From NCBI GenBank assembly GCA_022360555.1, contig JAKSCQ010000042.1:1-47105 (forward strand): DNA of 47,105 bases, read 5' to 3'. This document shows positions 39,372 to 47,105 of this stretch, one piece after another. Both the position numbers and the translations under genes were made by a program. The DNA comes from Pseudomonadales bacterium. Lineage in GTDB: Bacteria > Pseudomonadota > Gammaproteobacteria > Pseudomonadales > Alcanivoracaceae. The notes beneath the pieces were generated by a model. That model was not told the DNA's origin and did not search any database. It was given only the letters and a program-made list of their open reading frames with translations. How positions within the stretch are numbered: position 1 is the first letter of the stretch; the number at the start of each line of letters is the position of its first letter.

Positions 39372-39910
39372 TGACCGGTAGGGGGCAAGCGTCCTCTGAG
39401 CTGGAGGTGGTTGGCCGCATCCTCGGGGTGCACGGCGTCAAGGGGTGGGTCAAGGTCTATTCCCATACCGATCCCAGAGAAAACCTCCAGCGGTACCAGC
39501 CTTGGCACCTGAAACAGGGTGCCCACTGGAAGCCGGTAAAAGTGACCGGCTTCCGCCCCCAGGGCAAGGGGCTGATCGCCAAGCTTGACGGTATCGACGA
39601 GCGTGAAGTGGCGGCCAGCCTGGTGGGGCAGGATATCGGGGTCCCCCGGGACCTGCTGCCACAGTCCGGGGATGGTGAGTATTACTGGCGTGACCTGGTG
39701 GGTCTGCGAGTCAGCCTGGCTGATGGCCGGGACCTGGGCAAGGTCGCGCAAATGATGGAAACCGGCGCCAACGATGTCATGGTGGTGCGTGGTGACCGTG
39801 ATAGCCTGGATCGTCGCGAGCGGCTGATTCCTTGGCTGCCGGACGACGTGGTGACCGACGTGAATCTGGCCGAAGGCCGGATGACGGTGGACTGGGACCC
39901 GGATTTCTGA
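39371..39910 (+). CDS. rimM: Ribosome maturation factor
   Basis: [22 protein letters not shown]; between rpsP and trmD. Confidence 0.95.
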   Translation: MTGRGQASSELEVVGRILGVHGVKGWVKVYSHTDPRENLQRYQPWHLKQGAHWKPVKVTGFRPQGKGLIAKLDGIDEREVAASLVGQDIGVPRDLLPQSGDGEYYWRDLVGLRVSLADGRDLGKVAQMMETGANDVMVVRGDRDSLDRRERLIPWLPDDVVTDVNLAEGRMTVDWDPDF

Positions 39911-39911
39911 C

Positions 39912-40709
39912 ATGACGACGGCCCCGACGCCTTATGCCGTCACCCTGGTGACCCTTTTTCCGGAGATGGCAAAGGCGGTTACCGATTTCGGCGTTACCCG
40001 GCGGGCCGTGGAAAACGGCCAGCTCAAGGTGGAAACCGTGAATCCGCGGGATTTCACCGAAGACCGCCACCGGACCGTGGACGATCGCCCCTTTGGCGGT
40101 GGTCCCGGCATGGTGATGAAGGTGGACCCGCTGGCAAAAGCCCTGGCGTCCGCCCGCGCTGCCAACCCGGCGGCCAGAGTGATTTACCTGTCCCCCCAGG
40201 GACAGCCGCTGACCCAGGCGAAGGCCGTGGAGCTGGCGGCGCAGCCCGGCCTGGTATTGCTGGCGGGGCGTTATGAAGGTGTGGACGAGCGATTGCTCGA
40301 GTCGCAAGTGGATGAACAGATTTCCATCGGCGACTACGTCCTCAGCGGCGGTGAGCTACCGGCGCTGGTGCTGATCGATGCGGTCAGCCGACTGATTCCC
40401 GGAGTGCTGGGTCACCAGGACTCCGCCGAGCAGGACTCGTTTTCCGGTGAATTCGAAGACCTGCTTGATTGCCCGCACTACACCCGCCCGGAGGTGTACA
40501 ACGGGCAGGCAGTACCCCCGGTACTGCTGAGCGGCAATCACGAGCTGATTCGCCGCTGGCGCCTGAAACAGGCGCTGGGTCGGACCTGGCAACAGCGTCC
40601 GGACCTGCTGGAACGTCGCCGGGCGCGGGGTTTCAGCGATGAAGAGCAACAACTGCTGGACGAGTACATCGCCGAGCAGTCGTCGCATACAGCAAAACCG
40701 AACGATTAG
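39912..40709 (+). CDS. trmD: tRNA (guanine-N1)-methyltransferase
   Basis: [53 protein letters not shown]. Confidence 0.97.
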   Translation: MTTAPTPYAVTLVTLFPEMAKAVTDFGVTRRAVENGQLKVETVNPRDFTEDRHRTVDDRPFGGGPGMVMKVDPLAKALASARAANPAARVIYLSPQGQPLTQAKAVELAAQPGLVLLAGRYEGVDERLLESQVDEQISIGDYVLSGGELPALVLIDAVSRLIPGVLGHQDSAEQDSFSGEFEDLLDCPHYTRPEVYNGQAVPPVLLSGNHELIRRWRLKQALGRTWQQRPDLLERRRARGFSDEEQQLLDEYIAEQSSHTAKPND

Positions 40710-40719
40710 GAGCGCTGCC

Positions 40720-41076
40720 ATGAGTGGCAAGAACCCCATCATCCAGGGCATCGAAGAAGCCCAGCTGAAGTCCGATCTGCCGGAATTCGGCGCCGGTGAC
40801 ACCGTCACCGTGCAAGTAAAAGTGAGAGAAGGTAACCGTGAGCGTCTGCAGGCGTTTCAGGGCGTTGTGATCGCGCGTCGCAACCGTGGCCTGAACTCTG
40901 CCTTCACCGTTCGCAAAATCTCCCACGGCGTGGGCGTTGAGCGTGTATTCCAGCTGCACAGCCCGCTGATCGACTCCATCCAGGTGAATCGTCGTGGTGA
41001 CGTGAGCCGCGCCAAGCTGTACTACCTGCGCGACCGCTCTGGCAAGTCCGCACGGATCAAGGAAAAAATCCGGTAA
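40720..41076 (+). CDS. rplS: 50S ribosomal protein L19
   Basis: [55 protein letters not shown]. Confidence 0.98.
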   Translation: MSGKNPIIQGIEEAQLKSDLPEFGAGDTVTVQVKVREGNRERLQAFQGVVIARRNRGLNSAFTVRKISHGVGVERVFQLHSPLIDSIQVNRRGDVSRAKLYYLRDRSGKSARIKEKIR

Positions 41077-41172
41077 GATCCCGGACATCAGTCTGCCGGG
41101 AGCGAATGTCGGTTCAGCCTTTGCTGTAGGGCATGCGGAACCGACCTCTGGCCCAGGCAGACAAGCTCCATC

Positions 41173-41208
41173 AAAAAAGCCGCTTCCCTTTGGGGGAGCG
41201 GCTTTTTT
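41173..41208 (+). terminator. Rho-independent terminator after rplS
   Basis: aaaaaagccgcttccctttgggggagcggctttttt. Confidence 0.9.
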
Positions 41209-41247
41209 GTTCTGGCCTGCAAGACTGACTACGACGCTGCACACTTC

Positions 41248-41282
41248 GTAGGTCGGAAATGGGCGTAAGCCCATCTCCGACA
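41248..41282. repeat. Palindromic intergenic element
   Basis: gtcggaaatgggc-gtaa-gcccatctccgac, 12 of 13 stem positions paired. Confidence 0.65.
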
Positions 41283-41383
41283 TGGCGTTTCCGCCGGTAC
41301 CGAATTGCTGCCAGAAAGAAGGCGGAGATGCCTTGCGAGCCTTTTTGCCCTACGGTGACATCGCCGCGGTTCGACGTCTGGTG

Positions 41384-41635
41384 TCAGGCCTTCTTCACCA
41401 CGCGGTAGAGAAACAGCAAGACCAGGGCGCCGACAATGGCGGTGACGAAGCTGCCCAGGCTGAAGCTGCCCATGGATCCCATGCCCACCAGCGAGCCCAG
41501 CCAGCCGCCCACGAAGGCGCCGGCAATACCGAGCAGGATGGTGATGATAAAACCGCCCGGATCCTTGCCGGGCATGATCCATTTGGCGATGATGCCGGCG
41601 ATCAGACCGAATACAATCCACGATAGAATTCCCAC
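41384..41635 (-). CDS. GlsB/YeaQ/YmgE family membrane protein
   Basis: ILSWIVFGLIAGIIAKWIMPGKDPGGFIITILLGIAGAFVGGWLG. Confidence 0.93.
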   Translation of the reverse strand: MGILSWIVFGLIAGIIAKWIMPGKDPGGFIITILLGIAGAFVGGWLGSLVGMGSMGSFSLGSFVTAIVGALVLLFLYRVVKKA

Positions 41636-41824
41636 AATGCCTCTCCTTGGTTAGCAGTCGTTTCGTTACATCCCGGTCCATTGTTGCCATAAATCGTGAC
41701 GCTTGTCGTTAACGGGGGCCCGGGCAAGGCGTAATTTTTAGTAAAACGGTGGCTTGCACCCGAGCGGCGACAGGGCGAGACTGACCCCTAACTAACTGTT
41801 TTTACTGCGAGTCTCCGGCTGGCC

Positions 41825-42733
41825 ATGAATGAATTAAACGAAGAGCATGCGCGCCTGATTGACGGCTGGCTGGACCAGCAATGGCTGGAAAAGGGCCTCA
41901 GCGAGCACAGCCTGGACAACTATCGCCGGGATATCCGACAGCTTGCCCTGTGGCTGCAGGGGCAGAAGGCCGGGCTGTTACAGTGCCAGCGCTACCAGCT
42001 ACTGGAATTTCTTGCCGCCCGTCATCAGCAGGGTGTCAGCGCCCGCTCGGTGGCCCGCCAGCTTTCGGCAATGAAGAGCTTCTACCGGTGGCTGAAGCGG
42101 GAAGGGCGCATTGCCGAGGACCCGGCCCTGTTGATCGAGCGCCCGCAAACCGGCCGCCCGCTGCCCAAGACCCTGTCCGAAGCCGATGTGGAGGCCCTGT
42201 TGGCCGCCCCTGACCTGTCCACGCCACTGGGACTGCGCGACCGGGCCATGCTGGAAGTGATCTACGCCACGGGGCTGCGGGTCACCGAGCTGGTCACCCT
42301 GACCCAGAGCCAGATCAATCCCCGTCAGGGGTTGGTGCGGGTGATCGGCAAGGGTGACAAGGAGCGGCTGGTGCCCCTGGGGGAGGAATCGCTGTACTGG
42401 CTGTCGCGTTACCTGCGCGAGGCTCGGCCTCTGCTGCTGGGCAATGACCAGGAATTGCTGTTCCCCAGCCAGCGCGGCACCTGCATGACCCGGCAGACCT
42501 TCTGGCACCGGATCAAGCAGCTTGCCACTATCGCGGGGGTGCAAAAAAAGCTTTCGCCCCATACACTTCGCCATGCCTTTGCCACCCACCTGCTCAATCA
42601 CGGGGCGGATTTGCGGGTGGTGCAACTGCTGTTGGGGCACAGCGATCTGTCCACGACCCAGATCTACACCCATGTGGCCCAGCAGCGGTTACAGGACTTG
42701 TACCAGAAACATCACCCCCGCTCGGGAACCTGA
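41825..42733 (+). CDS. xerD: Site-specific tyrosine recombinase XerD
   Basis: YATGLRVTELVTLT; KLSPHTLRHAFATHLLNHGADLRVVQLLLGHSDLSTTQIYTHV; followed by dsbC. Confidence 0.96.
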   Translation: MNELNEEHARLIDGWLDQQWLEKGLSEHSLDNYRRDIRQLALWLQGQKAGLLQCQRYQLLEFLAARHQQGVSARSVARQLSAMKSFYRWLKREGRIAEDPALLIERPQTGRPLPKTLSEADVEALLAAPDLSTPLGLRDRAMLEVIYATGLRVTELVTLTQSQINPRQGLVRVIGKGDKERLVPLGEESLYWLSRYLREARPLLLGNDQELLFPSQRGTCMTRQTFWHRIKQLATIAGVQKKLSPHTLRHAFATHLLNHGADLRVVQLLLGHSDLSTTQIYTHVAQQRLQDLYQKHHPRSGT

Positions 42734-42780
42734 TGGGGTTACCGGGCTCCAAACCCGCAGGACGAAGGAGAAACGACATA

Positions 42781-43521
42781 ATGAAGAAATGGTGTGTACT
42801 GGCGTTGATGGGGTTGATGACAGCCTGCGGGGCGGACTCCGATCAGCAAGACGCTGCCGGCAACAAGGGTGAAAAGGCAAAGGCGGCTTTCGAGCAGGCC
42901 TTCGAGGGGATGGAAATCACTGAAGTCCGCGATGCCCCCATCGACGGCATGGTGGAACTGGACGTGAATGGTCGTGAAAGCGTGTTCATGACCGAAGATG
43001 GCCGTTACATGGTGGTCGGCAAGTTGCTGGAGATCAAGGACGGTGAAGTGGTCAATCCCGCGGAGCAGCGGCTGGAGAAGGTCCGCAAGGCCGGCATCGG
43101 CAAGCTCGACGAAGCGGAGATGATTACCTATCAGGCCGATGACGAGACCGCCGAGGTCTATGTTTTCACGGATATTAGCTGTGGCTACTGCCGCAAGCTG
43201 CATCGTCACATTGATGAGTACAACGCAGCGGGGATCACCGTACATTATCTGGCCTTCCCGCGGGGCGGCCCGGCCACGCCGGCGGCGGAATCCATGCGCC
43301 ATATCTGGTGCGCCCAGGATCGCCAGCAGGCCCTGACCGACGCCAAGCTCAACAACGAAGTGGCCGAGGCCGAGATTGCCGACTGTGCCAAGCCGGTGGA
43401 CGGGCAATATGAGCTGGGCCTGACCTTTGGTGTCAGAGGTACCCCGGCGATCTACTCCGTCGAAGGCAAGCAGCTGGGGGGGTACATCACCCCGGAACAG
43501 ATGTCCCAGCGGCTCGACTGA
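42781..43521 (+). CDS. dsbC: Thioredoxin-fold thiol:disulfide interchange protein DsbC
   Basis: VYVFTDISCGYCRKLHRHIDEYNAAGITVHYLAFPRGG (CGYC); lipobox TACG. Confidence 0.93.
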   Translation: MKKWCVLALMGLMTACGADSDQQDAAGNKGEKAKAAFEQAFEGMEITEVRDAPIDGMVELDVNGRESVFMTEDGRYMVVGKLLEIKDGEVVNPAEQRLEKVRKAGIGKLDEAEMITYQADDETAEVYVFTDISCGYCRKLHRHIDEYNAAGITVHYLAFPRGGPATPAAESMRHIWCAQDRQQALTDAKLNNEVAEAEIADCAKPVDGQYELGLTFGVRGTPAIYSVEGKQLGGYITPEQMSQRLD

Positions 43522-43642
43522 ACCGCTGAACCCCGCGAAATCCGGCGCTTTGGCGCCGGTTCTCCATAGCGAATCCATTGACGGCGCAGGGTTGCGCCGT
43601 TAATGTGTCCGCCTTCTTTTGACTCCCGCCCAAGGTGCTGTT

Positions 43643-44833
43643 GTGGAAACCGATTTCCAGCGAATTCGCCGTTTGCCGCCCTATGTCTTCAATATCGTTG
43701 GCGATATGAAGAAAGCGGCGCGAGCGCGGGGGGAGGACATCATCGACTTCGGCATGGGCAACCCGGACCAGCCCACCCCGAAGCACATTATCGACAAGCT
43801 CACCGAGACGGTGCAGCGTGGGGACACCCACCGGTATTCCCAGTCGCGGGGCATTCCGCGCCTGCGCAAGGCCATTGCCGACTGGTACCAGCGCCGCTAT
43901 GCGGTGGATCTGGACCCGGAGTCCGAGGCCATTGTCACCATCGGCTCCAAGGAAGGGCTGGCCCACCTGGCGCTGGCGACCATGGGGCCCGGGGATACCG
44001 TGCTGGTGCCCAATCCCAGCTACCCCATCCACCCCTACGGGTTCGTGATTTCCAACGCGGATATCCGCCATGTGCCCATGGTGAAAGGGGTGGATTTCTT
44101 CGTGGAGCTGGAGCGGGCTATTAAGGAATCCTGGCCCAAGCCGAAAATGCTGGTGCTGAATTTTCCCGGTAACCCCACCGGCCAGTGTGTGGACCTGGCG
44201 TTTTTCGAGAAGGTGGTGGCCATTGCCCGGGAGCATCAGATCTGGGTGGTTCACGACCTGGCCTATGCGGACATCGTGTTTGATGGCTACAAGGCCCCGT
44301 CCATTCTGGAAGTGGAAGGGGCCAAGGACGTGGCGGTGGAGTTCTTCTCCCTGTCCAAGAGCTACAACATGCCCGGCTGGCGGGTGGGGTTCTGCTGCGG
44401 CAACAAGGAGCTGATCCACGCCCTGGCCCGTATCAAGTCCTACCTGGACTATGGCACCTTTACCCCCATCCAGGTGGCGGCCATTGCCGCCCTGGAAGGC
44501 GACCAGAGCTGCGTGGCCGAGATTTGCGAAATGTACCGCAAACGCCGCGATGTGCTGGTGGATGGCCTGGCCGAGATCGGCTGGCAGGTGGAAAGGCCCC
44601 GTGCCACCATGTTTGTCTGGGCCGAGATCCCCGAGTACTACCGGGAAATGGGCTCACTGGAGTTCTCCAAGAAACTGCTGACCGATGCGGGGGTGGCCGT
44701 ATCGCCGGGCATCGGTTTCGGTGACTATGGCGACGACCATGTCCGCTTTGGTCTGATTGAAAATGAACAACGCACCCGGCAGGCCATCCGCGGCATCAAG
44801 AAGATGTTCCGCCAGGACGGGCTGCTGGACTAG
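43643..44833 (+). CDS. alaC: Pyridoxal-phosphate aminotransferase, alanine transaminase AlaC-like
   Basis: [54 protein letters not shown]; start codon uncertain. Confidence 0.9.
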   Translation: METDFQRIRRLPPYVFNIVGDMKKAARARGEDIIDFGMGNPDQPTPKHIIDKLTETVQRGDTHRYSQSRGIPRLRKAIADWYQRRYAVDLDPESEAIVTIGSKEGLAHLALATMGPGDTVLVPNPSYPIHPYGFVISNADIRHVPMVKGVDFFVELERAIKESWPKPKMLVLNFPGNPTGQCVDLAFFEKVVAIAREHQIWVVHDLAYADIVFDGYKAPSILEVEGAKDVAVEFFSLSKSYNMPGWRVGFCCGNKELIHALARIKSYLDYGTFTPIQVAAIAALEGDQSCVAEICEMYRKRRDVLVDGLAEIGWQVERPRATMFVWAEIPEYYREMGSLEFSKKLLTDAGVAVSPGIGFGDYGDDHVRFGLIENEQRTRQAIRGIKKMFRQDGLLD

Positions 44834-44881
44834 CAGGCCGCTGGCGGCCTGGACACTTTGAAAATGGAACGAGGAAACGCT

Positions 44882-46183
44882 GTGAATCCGGTAAAGGTGG
44901 GTATTGCTGGCCTGGGCACTGTGGGCTCGGGCACCGTCAACGTGCTCAAACGCAACGCGCGGGATATTGCCCGTCGTGTGGGCCGTCCCATTGAGATTAC
45001 CCATATCGGTGCCCGCCGCGACAACCCGGCCTGTGAGACCCAGGGCATTCGCCTCTCCCGGGACATCTTCGCGGTGGCTTCTGACCCGGATATCGACATC
45101 CTGGTGGAACTGATCGGTGGCACCGATACGGCCCGTGAACTGGTGCTGACCGCCATCCGTAATGGCAAGCATATCGTTACCGCCAACAAGGCGCTGATCG
45201 CCGAGCACGGTAACGAGATCTTCCAGGCAGCCCAGGACAATGGCGTGGACGTGGCCTTCGAAGCGTCCGTGGCTGGCGGCATTCCCATTCTCAAGTCCCT
45301 GGGTGAAGGCCTGGCGGCCAACCATATCAACTGGCTGGCCGGCATCATCAATGGCACCGGCAACTTCATCCTCACCGAAATGGAAGAGGGGGGCCGTGAT
45401 TTCAATGACGTGCTCGCCGAAGCCCAGCAGCTTGGCTACGCGGAAGCCGACCCGACCTTCGACGTGGAAGGTATCGATGCCGCCCACAAGCTGACCATCC
45501 TGGCCTCTATCGCCTTCGGTATCCCGCTGCAGTTTTCTCGGGTTTATACCGAGGGCATCAGCCGCATCACCACCGAAGACGTGGCCAGTGCGGCCCACTT
45601 TGGCTACCGCATCAAGCATCTGGGTATCGCCAAGGACACCGGCAAGGGCATCGAACTGCGGGTGCACCCGACCCTTATCCCCAAGGAAACCATGCTGTCG
45701 GCGGTGAATGGGGTGATGAACGCGGTCATGGTGGACGGTGATGCCGTGGGGCCGACCATGTTCTATGGCGCCGGCGCTGGCGCCGAACCCACGGCTTCTG
45801 CCGTGGTGGCCGATATCATCGAACTGGGCCGGGCCCTGACCGTGGACCATGATGAGCGGGTGCCCTACCTGGGCTTCCATACCGATCACATGTCCGACGA
45901 GACGATCCTGACCATCGACGACGTGACCTGCTGCTTCTACCTGCGCCTGCACGTGCAGGACAAGCGCGGGGTGCTGGCCGATGTTACCCGCATTCTCAGC
46001 GACAATAATGTCAGCATCGATGCCATGGTACAGCGGGAAGTGGACCAGGGGCTGGTGCCCATCGTGATGATGACTCACCAGGTCCGCGAGGGCGACATGA
46101 ACGCCGCGCTGGCCAAGATCGCTGCCCTGGACACCGTGGATAGCGATATAATGCGTATCCGGGTTGAGTCCCTGGACGCCTGA
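44882..46183 (+). CDS. hom: Homoserine dehydrogenase
   Basis: VKVGIAGLGTVGSGTVNVL; GIINGTGNFILTEMEEGG; C-terminal ACT domain; GTG start. Confidence 0.97.
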   Translation: MNPVKVGIAGLGTVGSGTVNVLKRNARDIARRVGRPIEITHIGARRDNPACETQGIRLSRDIFAVASDPDIDILVELIGGTDTARELVLTAIRNGKHIVTANKALIAEHGNEIFQAAQDNGVDVAFEASVAGGIPILKSLGEGLAANHINWLAGIINGTGNFILTEMEEGGRDFNDVLAEAQQLGYAEADPTFDVEGIDAAHKLTILASIAFGIPLQFSRVYTEGISRITTEDVASAAHFGYRIKHLGIAKDTGKGIELRVHPTLIPKETMLSAVNGVMNAVMVDGDAVGPTMFYGAGAGAEPTASAVVADIIELGRALTVDHDERVPYLGFHTDHMSDETILTIDDVTCCFYLRLHVQDKRGVLADVTRILSDNNVSIDAMVQREVDQGLVPIVMMTHQVREGDMNAALAKIAALDTVDSDIMRIRVESLDA

Positions 46184-46281
46184 TAAACAACGCTTGCAGG
46201 CCGACACGCAGCACGCCTGCACGCCAAAAGCGTGATGCGCGTTAGCGTGTTGCGCGTAAGCCAATCAAGAGAGATTTTGTC

Positions 46282-47105
46282 ATGCCTTTTCGTGACCGTT
46301 ACACCGGCCTGATCAACCGTTACCGTGACCACCTGCCGGTCAATGATGACACGCCTATTATCAGCTTGGGTGAAGGTAACACCCCGCTGATTCGCCTGAA
46401 GAACATCCCCAGGATGCTGGGCAAGGACGTGGACATCTACGTCAAATACGAAGGCCTGAACCCCACTGGCTCGTTCAAGGACCGTGGCATGACCATGGCC
46501 GTGACCAAGGCCGTGGAAGAGGGCAGCAACGCCATCATCTGTGCCTCCACCGGTAACACCTCTGCCGCCGCCGCCGCCTATGCGGCCCGTGCCGGCATTA
46601 CCGCCTTCGTGATCATCCCGGAAGGCAAGATCGCCATGGGCAAGCTGGCCCAGGCGATGATGTACGGTGCCGTGATCATGCAGATCCGTGGCAACTTCGA
46701 CCAGGGCATGGAACTGGTCAAGCAGGTGGCCGAGAAAGCGCCGGTGACCATCGTCAATTCCGTGAATCCCTACCGCCTGCAGGGCCAGAAGTCCGCAGCG
46801 TTCGAAATCGTTGAAGAGCTGGGCCGCGCCCCGGACTACCACTGCCTGCCGGTGGGCAATGCGGGCAACATTTCCGCGCACTGGATGGGCTACAGCGAGT
46901 ACCACAAGGCCGGTATCGTCAACGCGGCACCGAAAATGGTGGGGTACCAGGCCGAAGGCGCTGCGCCTTTCCTGCGTGGCGAACCGGTGACAGAGCCGGA
47001 AACCGTGGCCACCGCCATCCGTATCGGCAACCCGCAGTCCTGGGACAAGGCCTGGGCGCTGCAGAAGGAATCCGGCGGCTGGTTCGATGAGCTGAGCGAT
47101 CAGGA
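46282..47105 (+). CDS. thrC: Threonine synthase (runs off the window end)
   Basis: [36 protein letters not shown]; downstream of hom. Confidence 0.96.
   Translation, partial: MPFRDRYTGLINRYRDHLPVNDDTPIISLGEGNTPLIRLKNIPRMLGKDVDIYVKYEGLNPTGSFKDRGMTMAVTKAVEEGSNAIICASTGNTSAAAAAYAARAGITAFVIIPEGKIAMGKLAQAMMYGAVIMQIRGNFDQGMELVKQVAEKAPVTIVNSVNPYRLQGQKSAAFEIVEELGRAPDYHCLPVGNAGNISAHWMGYSEYHKAGIVNAAPKMVGYQAEGAAPFLRGEPVTEPETVATAIRIGNPQSWDKAWALQKESGGWFDELSDQ

Noticed and set aside
41825-42733. Integrase of a mobile element or island
   Set aside because: The xerD-dsbC-aminotransferase-hom-thrC order is a chromosomal housekeeping context
44654-46264. 536-aa minus-strand ORF
   Set aside because: Antisense to hom and the aminotransferase; shadow ORF

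Overview
This is a 47.1 kb window of GC-rich gammaproteobacterial chromosome. Gene order and protein sequence look Alcanivorax/Marinobacter-like, which is inference. Most of it is housekeeping: a photolyase / FAD-oxidoreductase / DUF1365 / CFA-synthase operon, nadA, a bepA-like protease, tusA, perM-like, bcp-gcvR-dapA-bamC-MBL-purC, tRNA-Val(GAC), mltF, purL, two tandem hotdog thioesterases, ffh-rpsP-rimM-trmD-rplS, xerD-dsbC-aminotransferase-hom-thrC. The main accessory block is a complete curli locus at about 26.8-31.9 kb. Its csgDEFG and csgBAC-like operons converge, whereas they diverge in E. coli, and its CsgA-like subunit is much enlarged (396 aa, about 32 half-repeats by eye). The most unusual non-coding signal is a set of intergenic elements built from tandem 7-bp units (heptads) placed as inverted arms around a loop (9.35, 18.4, 24.2, 34.5, 38.8 kb, perhaps 46.2 kb). 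The 24.2 and 34.5 kb arms (ATTAATA and GTTGACA heptads) align over 31 bp with differences that are all transitions. Other structure: a REP-like palindrome family (6.4, 26.1, 29.5, 36.2 kb), a 316-bp MITE-like element with 32-bp terminal inverted repeats (15.7-16.0 kb), a run of seven hairpins (36.06-36.25 kb), and an AT-rich gap with DnaA-box-like sites (14.8-15.0 kb). All calls are by reading the sequence; no database searches were run.
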